Source: Neocallimastix lanati (nom. inval.) (lineage: Eukaryota; Neocallimastigomycota; Neocallimastigomycetes; Neocallimastigales; Neocallimastigaceae). From it: DNA of 64,000 nucleotides. The notes beneath the pieces are model-generated. The model saw nothing but the letters and a program-made list of their open reading frames with translations, had not been told where the DNA came from and did no database searches. This document shows, piece after piece, positions 55,048-64,000 of this stretch. The position numbers and the translations under genes are program-made. Position 1 is the stretch's first letter, and each line of letters starts with the position of its first letter. Where the stretch lies: NCBI GenBank assembly GCA_016946835.1, contig JACVTC010000024.1:937501-1001500 (forward strand), in the 5' to 3' direction.

Positions 55048-55098
55048 TTCATTCATTCATTCATTTATTCATTTATTCATTTATTCATTTATTTAATT
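54961..55098. repeat. (TTTA)n/(TTCA)n array
   Basis: About 22 TTTA tetramers pass gradually into TTCA and mixed TTCATTTA units, as in a slippage array that gained a point change and spread it. Confidence 0.92.
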
Positions 55099-55852
55099 AT
55101 GTTTATTATTAAAAAACTAAAAATTATTAAAAAACTAAACTAAAACTAAAACTCAATTGACTGAAAAAGTAGAATTGAATAACAGTAATAAAGAATGTAC
55201 ATTATATTAAAATTTGAACGCCATTCTTTTGAGTAATATCTTAATTTTTATCAAAGATATATTCTTTGATAATAGGTAAACAAGGAATATTCAGGAAACT
55301 AATTCCATTCTTTGTAAAGTTCTAATGATAATAATTATTATATTATTTAAAGACTATAATAATTTTTGAAATAATCCAAATTCAGAACTAATAATAGTAT
55401 AGAATCTGCTAACAAAAAAAAATTCAAAGTTCATATCTTATACAGAAAAGAAATATGACTTTAAAAATATAATAATTTACATATATAAATAATATTTTCA
55501 TTAAGAGATTGTTTGTTTTAAAAATATTAATTGTATAAATGTTTTAAAAAATTTTAGTTAATAATAATGAATCATAAGAACATTTTCATTTTTAATATTT
55601 TGATACTCCAAATATCAAAGTAAAAATTTACAATAATAATTATAGAAGAAATTTTGGTATTATTATAATAAGTAATAATGCATAATAATACATATTTATA
55701 TATAATTGTTTGTTTTAAGAAATATTTCTTCTTTATAAAATTTTTTATCTAATATTTTCAATCATTGAATATTTTTCTAAAATAAAAAAAAAAAAAAAAT
55801 AAAATAAAATAAAATAAATATAATAAAAAAATATAATAAATAAAAGGAAAAA

Positions 55853-55883
<31 letters not shown>

Positions 55884-56200
55884 TTAAATTATGTGATGTG
55901 ACTTTTTTCCAGTTAAAATTAATTAAAAAAAATAATATTTAAGAAATACATATTCATTAAATATGTTAAGCATTGATATTACGGTTTGATATAAATATTA
56001 TTTTATGATAATAACAGAAATCTATTTATGTTTTTTAACTTAATAGCAGCAGTAACAACAACAATAATAATAATAACTAAATATATATATATTATTATTA
56101 TTGTTGTTGTTATTGTTATTATTATCGTTATTATTATTATTATTTTCAGAAATAAATTTATGAATTTAATTTAAAATTTAAACTAATTGACCATATTTAC

Positions 56201-56301
<101 letters not shown>

Positions 56302-57389
56302 ATTTCATCTTTTTAAATGTAAATTAAAAAAAAAAAAAGGAATTCAAAAAATTTGTAATTAAAATATGTAAATATTTATTTTAAATACTTATTTAATTAT
56401 GTTATTCTGAGAAAGATAAAAAGTGGAATTATTTTATTATTATTATTCTGTTATTTTTTAATTTAATGAACATAAAATTAATTTATATTTTTTTTTTTTT
56501 ATTTATATATATATATAAAAAAAAAAAAGTAATAAAATTTAATTACCGAGAAACGAATATCTAAATTATTTTCTAATGTCGCTGTTAAATTAATTGAATA
56601 TATTATTTTTCAATCAGATTTTATTAAATATATCCTTGAATTTTCTATTTTAAAAAATAATCCTGGTCTGCTATTTATCATAAAAAAATTCAATAATAAT
56701 ATAATGTGAAATTTTTGATTATTAAGATATTGAAGAAATGATTTTTAAAGCAGAAACTTTAAAATATGTAACATAATTTTTAATAAATAAATCTTTAAAA
56801 ACTTTTATCAATAAATAATCAATTGTAAAAAATTATTGAAACAAACTATTTTGAATTTTATTTTACACTGCAATAAAAATCTAACAAATAGAAATTTATT
56901 AGATCTTTTATTATAATGAAAATATACAAAAAGAAAAATGAATGAAAAAAAAAAATTTTTTTTTAATAATTATATTTAATACATTTTTGATTTTGAAATA
57001 ATTTTTAAATTTTAAAAAAGTATAATAAATTATATATAATAAACTTTAAAGACTAAAAAAATGATAAATATATATATTTATATTATTATTTAAGATTTTC
57101 TGTTTATAGATTAATTAATTATAAAATTTTACGGTAAAACTATTAATCACTTTTAGTTAGGAAAAAATCGAAAAATAAAAGATAAAAGATATAATAAAAA
57201 GAATGAAATTAAACTAGACTGAAGGTCGAAATATAAAAATAAATATAAAAAAATAGCAATAACAATAAAAAAAAAAAAAAGAAAAAGTAACTTCAAAGTA
57301 TTATTGATTAATAAAATAATAATAATAATAATAAAATAAAGAAATTAAGAATTATTATATAATGGTATATTTTATAACATATCAATTAA

Positions 57390-57429
<40 letters not shown>

Positions 57430-57489
57430 ACCAAACTAATTAAATGTTATTTTTATTTTTCTGAATATTGAAATAATTGTATAATCAAA

Positions 57490-57939
57490 ATGAAAACAAA
57501 GGCTCATACATTACAATGGTATATTAAGTCATAACTATCATTTTTAATCATTTTTAAAAAAAAAAATTATTTTAATTACTAACAAAATTGAAAAAAATAT
57601 TCATTTTTCAACAATTAAATTAAGGAGTGATTTATCACTTCATCAAATAAACCAGTTTTATGACACATCTATACAACAAAACGCCATAAGGTATAATTTA
57701 TCATTTTTAAAATTTTTTTTTCTTATAATTATTATTACACTGAATATTACTTAATTTATATTCATATTTTTATTTCTGTTTATAATCTTATTATATTATA
57801 ATTAATAATTATAGTTTAATTGAATCATGGTTTCCTTCAGATGAAACTAATATCAAGAAGAGAGTTTTATATGATTTTTACTATTTTATATTAATGTATA
57901 ATGTTATATTTGTTATTTATTAATTAATAAATATGAAAA

Positions 57940-57994
<55 letters not shown>

Positions 57995-58706
57995 GCAACA
58001 ATAATTATTAAATATTCAATAAAAAAAAATTTTTTTTTTAATAATATTTTATTATATAAGGTTTGCAAAAGAAATAAATTTAGAGCCCATTCAAATATCA
58101 ATCTTTTTTTCAATAATGAAAAAAACTCATGAAGTTTCCATGTGTATATATAAAAATATATATCACCTTTAATTTTTTAATTATATGATATTATATATTT
58201 GTTTTTATATATTTTATTTATCGATAATATGTATATATACTCTATTAAAGCATCTCCCTATATGAGATTGGATGAAGATTATGCCTATTTCCAAAATTTG
58301 ATATTAATGCATAGTATTGATAGACCACCATATAGTAAAAAATATTTCAGTTTAGAACAAATAAGAAAAATAACAGAATATGCAACAAATACGTACAATA
58401 TCATTAAAATAATAATAATATTAATAATAATTTATAGTATCATTTAAAATTGATTTTATTTTATGAAAATAATATTAAAAATAATATATATATATAATTT
58501 CAATATTATAATTTACAACTTAATAGATATTTCAGACATTATACAATGTATAAATATACATTTACTAAACAACAAAAATTAACATTAAATACTGTTAATG
58601 TAAACAATGATCCAAAGATACCGGAAGAGGAAGAATTAAAAGAAGAGGAAGTCCAACAACAAGATAAAAATGAATTGGAAAATGTAAATACTTAAATTAA
58701 ATTCTA

Positions 58707-58754
<48 letters not shown>

Positions 58755-59351
58755 TTTATTTTATGATTTATTTATATTTACATAAATATAATTTATTATA
58801 TTAGATTTTAACAACAATTTTTTTTTATTACAATATTTAATAATAATTATTATAATTATGATCAAAAGGCCGAAGGAAATGAAGAAATTAGTATATTGGA
58901 AACTAATAAAACTGAAAAAACTGAAAATCCTGAAAAGGTAGAAGATGAAAAAGAGACAGAAAATAATAAAACAGAAGAAATTAAAAAGCCTGAAAATACA
59001 GAAAATAATGAAATGACTGAAAATATAGTGGATGATGCTAAGACAGAAAATGAAAGTGAAGAGAAAAAAGATGATGAACACAAGGAAGAAAATGAAGTAG
59101 AAGAAAGAGAAGAAGAATTAACCCCACGTGAAAAAGCTATCGTCGACTTAAAAGCATTAATTGAAAGTGCTATTGGACCAAAAATTCAAGAATTAAAAAC
59201 AACCCTCACAACGATGTTATCAAATTCAGAAGATCAATTAATTAAGCAAATTAAAAAAATGGATGACGCAAAGAAAAAAGCATCAAAAGAAGCAACAACA
59301 TCTAAAAGTAATGATAAAGATAAAAAAGCTTCAAAAGGAAAGAAAAAATAA
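57490..59351 (+). CDS. CFAP119: CFAP119 (CCDC189), flagellar central-apparatus protein, seven exons
   Basis: Exons: 57490-57518, 57625-57690, 57815-57895, 58061-58143, 58251-58392, 58527-58683 and 58869-59351; 346 aa, all GT-AG. The first 185 residues follow the CFAP119/CCDC189 pattern: LQWSDLSLHQINQF, DFYYFILMFAKEINLE, FFSIMKKTHEV, then YFQNLILMHSIDRPPYSKKY and TNTYFRHYTMYKYTFTKQQ. Human CCDC189 reads RRPPFS and NTYFRHFKLYKYVFT at the last two blocks. By established knowledge the Chlamydomonas homologue FAP119 belongs to the C1a projection of the central pair, with PF6 and calmodulin, and the mouse gene is needed for sperm flagella. The rest is a Glu/Lys/Thr-rich tail ending in a Lys-rich segment. 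The gene implies a motile flagellated stage. The start gives only a short N-terminus, so an upstream exon cannot be excluded. Confidence 0.92.
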
Positions 59352-59358
59352 AAAATAA

Positions 59359-59360
<2 letters not shown>

Positions 59361-59400
<40 letters not shown>

Positions 59401-59418
59401 TATTATTATTATTATTAC
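59361..59418. repeat. (AAT)n(ATT)n inverted triplet block after CFAP119
   Basis: About 12 AAT triplets run straight into about six ATT triplets, beginning about 10 nt past the CFAP119 stop. The transcript could form a hairpin in its 3' UTR. Confidence 0.85.
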
Positions 59419-60129
59419 TTCAAAATATTTTTATTTATATTTTTATTATCTTACATCTTATTTTCAAAATTTTATGTTAGTGTAAATTTCCATTCTTTAG
59501 ATTTAATATAAGACATATTTAATACATTATAATAAAAAATAAAAAATTAAAATATCTTTAACAAAAAGAATAAAAAATAAAAAATAAAAAAAAAAAAAAA
59601 AAAAAAAAAAGAAACATAAAAAATATAAAAATATAAAAATATTATTTGAAAAGTATTATATCATAAAACATTTTTTTTTATTTTTATTTTTATTTCATTA
59701 TCTAAATATAAAATTATATTTTAAAATAAAATATATTCAATACAATCTTTATAACTAAGTACATAAAAATATTTAAATTGTATTAAATAATAAAATATAT
59801 ATAAATATAAAATAACATATAAAAAATATTTTATTTACTTACTTTTATTATTACCCAAATAATTTTTCTTTTTTTTTTTTTTTTTTTTTTTCTTATTTTG
59901 TTTATTTTATTTATTTTTATTTTATTTTGTTTATTTTTATTTTATTTTTCTTTATTTTTTATCTTTTTTTTTAACTTTTTTATAAATAATTTGAAATATA
60001 ATAAATAATTTTTTTTTTCTATATAAAATAAATATAATTTATTCACTATATTACATATTCTATTGTTTTAATAAATAGTATAAAAAATTTAAAATTAAAA
60101 TTTGTTTTTTATATATATTAATTGCATAT

Positions 60130-60171
<42 letters not shown>

Positions 60172-60235
60172 AAATTATTTTTTTGTATTTTCTTTTTTTT
60201 TAATAAATTATTTTTTTGTATTTTTCTATTTTTTC

Positions 60236-60266
<31 letters not shown>

Positions 60267-60285
60267 TTAATTACAAATTCATTTT
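59419..60285. other. Convergent intergenic region
   Basis: CFAP119 (+) and the symporter (-) converge here, so both 3' ends and poly(A) signals must lie in this stretch. It is dominated by T- and A-runs, for example about 60130-60167. No gene. Confidence 0.65.
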
Positions 60286-62723
60286 TTAATCCTTTCTTAA
60301 GCTTCCATTTACTAAAGTTCTTATACCTGCAGAAACAAAAATTCCAAATAAAGTACCAAGCGGAGCAGCAAGGAATGCACCTAAACTTTCTCCTTCAACA
60401 CTCATACCAGAAGGTAATAGTAATAAGGCAAGGCCTTCATAGAAATCTTTATGGAAAATCCAACCGAAAATAGCAATAGATATGATACCAACAACCATAC
60501 CTATAACACAATCATAACCATTTATATAGAATTTTCTTTCTTCTCCATTAATTGCATATGTTTTATTTATATTTTCATTTTTACTATCAATGACAATACC
60601 AATATCTTCTTTACTATCACTTTTATCTATTAAAATAATTTTAAAATAATAATAAAATATAATAAAATAAAAATAAAAATAAAATAAAATAAAATAAATT
60701 AATGTTTTATATATATATGTAGATTGTAATAATAATATAATAAAATATATTCTTTTTTTTCATCACAATAATAATGAATTTTATTGATGAAAAAAAAAAA
60801 AATGAAAAAATGAAATTTACCTTTTTTTAATGAAAGTTCTTGCTTACTATCCTTTGATTGAGTAATTGTTTTATATTTCTTAAAACGATCAATAAAAGCA
60901 ATCATTACAACAACAGCTACAATTGTAGAATATAAATCAGCAATTAAGAATAATCTCATAATATCAGCATTCTTTGAGGCAAGAAAAACAATTGGAATAG
61001 TTAAAATAACAACACATAATCTAGCATAATTTACATGAATCTTATTATCAAAAACATCATTAACAATAGTAGCAGTTAAACCAATTTGAAGAGTATCAGT
61101 ACAAGAGCAGACAAGAGAAACAACTAAAATTAATACAATAACATTAATCCATCCTTTTTGAGGTAAGGTAAGAGAGAAGAAAACGTTATTATATTCAGCT
61201 TCATTGGAACAGCATAAATTACCCCAGATAGCAATAATACCAGAACTATATTTAACATATATAATATATAATTTTTAATAGTTTTAATAAGCTTATTACA
61301 ACATCTAATAAATAAAAAAATTCTTAAATTTAAATAAAATAAATATTTACAATCCTAAAATAGAGAAAGTTATAAGAATAAGAACACTAGCAACAAGAAG
61401 ACCAATAATTAAATCCTTATTACTCTTTGATGAATAGACTCTTTGCCAGTAACCCTTTAATAATTAATAAAAAAAATATTTAATATTAATAACAATATAA
61501 AAAAAATATAACAATATTAAAACAATATTAAAATATTATCAAAACAATAACAATATATATATATATATATATTTTTATTTATTATAACTATAAACATACT
61601 TGATGGAAAAGATTAGCACCAGTAATAGCAACAGTAAGAACATAGAATGATTCAATAGCAATTCTTGTTGGTTGTAACAAGCCAGAACTTTCAATAGTAT
61701 TTGAATCAATGTTAACATAATTAAATATTGAAGCAGAAACGATCACAATTAATAAAATAATCGCCCAACCTTGAATTTTATCAGTAAGCATTGAAGTTGG
61801 AAGACCACCATATGCTTTTTATATTATTTATATATATATATAATTTTTTATTTTAATATTAATATTTATTATTACAATAATAATATTGTTCGTTTGTTTT
61901 AATTATATATATTAAATAATAATAAATAAAAAAAAAAAAAAAAGAAAAAAAAAAAAAAAAATACCAGTATAAACAGTAGTAACTAAAGCTGTCATACAAA
62001 TTGGAATAATGGAGTTTAAACCATAAGTAGCAGTCATTGTGCTACCTAAAGCAGTTAATTCAGAAATATAAGTAATTGACATATAAAAAACAACCATTAT
62101 ACCAACGAAAGCATGACATAATCTTCCATATCTTTCCTTAATAAATTCAGTAATAGTAACACCATTTGGACACTTCTTACGAATAGCTGGACCAATAAAA
62201 ATAAGTACAATTAATGGAACAACGCAAGCAATTACATAAGCAATTAAACCATAAATACCATAATAAGCAGCTGTCGTAGGTAAAGTGAATAAAATCCAAC
62301 TACCAATACCTAAATTATAAATATATATATATTTTTATTTTTAAAATAAAAAAAATTGTTTTTTAATATATATAATTAAACAAAAATAAAAATAAATTAT
62401 TAAAAATAGAGTATTGATTATTTTCTTTTCTATTATTTTTTAATTTTTCTTATATATATATAAATTAAAACCATCTATACAACCATTATTATATAAATTT
62501 ATACATAATATTATTGATTTTTTTTTTGCTATGAATTTATTTTCAAGTTATATTTACCAGCAACATAAAAATTAATTCCAAGTGCTTTCCATGATTGTGA
62601 AGAACGAGCAGTTAAAAACTGATCCTTTGACATTTTTCCACCTTTTACCAGAACAATACCGATAATAAGGAAAAAAGCTAATGTCAGGTAAATTACAACA
62701 TTAGAAAGTGAATTACTAATCAT
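60286..62723 (-). CDS. Sodium:solute symporter (SSS family), six exons
   Basis: Exons on the minus strand: 62723-62558, 62309-61965, 61814-61600, 61454-61351, 61245-60821 and 60626-60286; 531 aa, all GT-AG. The product is a polytopic membrane protein with about 12-13 hydrophobic segments. SSS hallmarks include GINFYVAGIGSWILFTLP in helix 2, the cytoplasmic RKKCPNGVTITEFIKERYGR segment, AYGGLPTSMLTDKIQGWAI (the classical YGGxxAVxxTDxxQ motif) and TGANLFHQGYWQRVYSSKS. By family knowledge it couples solute uptake to an ion gradient at the plasma membrane. Fungal relatives include the urea transporter DUR3, but the substrate cannot be told from the sequence. The length is within the family's range, and a hydrophilic loop of about 50 residues near residue 430 is unremarkable. 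Confidence 0.92.
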
Positions 62724-63546
62724 TTTTTTTAAAGTATTTTTTTTTTTTTATATATTTTTAAAATTTAATTTTTTGTGCTTTTATTATAAATATCTATATT
62801 TATTCAGAAAGAAAAATTAAGTAAAGGTTATTTATAAATAAAAAAGGTTAATTTATATATATAATTTTTTTTATCTTTTAATTTTTATTATTTCTTGACA
62901 AAGATTCTTTTTTTTTTATTTTATACTAAAAAAAAAAAAAAAAAAAAAAAATTAATATATTAATATTATATTATCATATTATATATTATAAAATAAGTTA
63001 TCTAAAAAATTTATTTTATTTATATATTAATTATATATATTAAAATATAATTATTAATTATTGTTAATTAAATAAATTTAATTGTTCAATTTAATTTTTA
63101 ATAAAAGATAATATAATTATGATTTACATATAGAAATTATTTATATATAAATATTATAAAAAAAAGTAAATAAAAAAAAATTTTTTTTAAGGGAACTTTA
63201 ATATAAAATAAAATTAAAAATGATAATAAAACAAAATACAATATAATTGTATAATTTATACTAATTAATAATAATTAATAAATAATAAATAATAAATAAT
63301 AAATAATAATCGATAGTAAATAATAAATAATAATAAATAATAATAAATTATAAACAATAGTTTTTACTATTATTTATAATTCTCAATATTAAAACAGAAA
63401 AATATTTATACTATATTATATATATTATATAAAGCATTAATAGTATTTAAATAATTTTATGTTGTGTTGTTTTTTAACATTAAACATCATATAGTAAGAG
63501 ATTAAATAAAAACTTCAATTATTTTCATATTACATAATATTTCAAC

Positions 63547-63599
<53 letters not shown>

Positions 63600-63920
63600 T
63601 ATATGAATAATAAAAATAATTAATCTAATATTAATAATATGTTTTAAAACGAATAATTGTTAAACTATTAATATTAGAATTAATCATTTCTTATGATATT
63701 ATTTATAATATGTAATATATTGTATTACAAAGCTATATATAATAAGTTTCTCTTTTTTCTTATTATATCAATATGATAATCCGTATGTCTGTACATATCT
63801 ATAAGCTTTATGCTTTATTACAATTTTAAAAGTTTAAAAAGATATATGGGAAACTTATGTAGTATCCAGTAAAAGCATTCCAAAATTACAAAAAAAAAAT
63901 GTATGTATCATATATTATCT

Positions 63921-63966
<46 letters not shown>

Positions 63967-64000
63967 GTTTTAATTTTAATTTATATTTATATTTATATAT
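62724..64000. other. Upstream flank of the symporter, no gene
   Basis: This is the promoter side of the minus-strand symporter gene. It holds AT-rich runs, an AATA-type repeat at about 63270-63350, a ~46-nt A tract at about 63552-63597 and an AAT array near 63923-63965. The stretch 63700-63900 is slightly more mixed but has no open frame. Confidence 0.65.

Overview
The window is extremely A+T-rich eukaryotic DNA (well over 80% A+T by eye). Its genes are rich in short introns, and the spaces between them are filled with homopolymer tracts and triplet repeats. Several signs point to a zoosporic, flagellated early-diverging fungus, most likely an anaerobic gut fungus (Neocallimastigomycota): a flagellar central-apparatus gene (CFAP119), a fungal-type ZZ/EF-hand protein with an N-terminal membrane anchor, decayed ankyrin-repeat genes of the kind common in gut fungi, and the base composition. 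This placement is inference.

Layout. 0.7-4.3 kb (-): a Sec2/Rabin8-like Rab exchange factor in two exons. 4.3-23.6 kb: a gene desert holding a decayed Ty1/copia LTR element (13.1-17.1 kb), two ankyrin-gene relics, an internally deleted LINE copy, and a less A+T-rich island with a 145-bp direct repeat. 23.6-25.5 kb (+): calreticulin ending in KDEL, with a 13-nt microexon. 26.1-31.5 kb (+): three nested or adjacent LINE copies, followed by a 46-bp minisatellite. 34.6-38.8 kb (+): a 14-exon eIF2A gene. 39.3-41.3 kb: relics, including a second LINE family. 41.6-43.9 kb (+): a cyclophilin-40-type PPIase with TPRs. 45.3-48.0 kb (+): a membrane-anchored ZZ zinc-finger/EF-hand protein. 49.0-50.4 kb (+): an intron-bearing Lon protease pseudogene. 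50.8-54.7 kb (-): a TPR-like protein of 987 residues that resembles FANCG. 57.5-59.4 kb (+): CFAP119. 60.3-62.7 kb (-): a sodium:solute symporter.

The protein genes were assembled exon by exon. In all eight, the spliced length is an exact multiple of three and the junction residues agree with the families that could be recognised. The genes do not form an operon or one pathway. Calreticulin, the cyclophilin and Lon concern protein folding and turnover, the Sec2-like factor concerns secretion, and the rest are housekeeping or flagellar.

The strongest unusual feature is intron 8 of eIF2A (37317-37410). It starts ATATCCTTAT, carries TTCTTAACT 11 nt before its 3' end, and ends in AC. It is the only splice solution that keeps the conserved protein intact, so it is a U12-type AT-AC intron read by a minor spliceosome. 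Also worth a second look are the calreticulin microexon, the possible fungal FANCG, the decaying Lon copy, the shared LINE 3' ends, and the excess of phase-1 introns (24 of 43).
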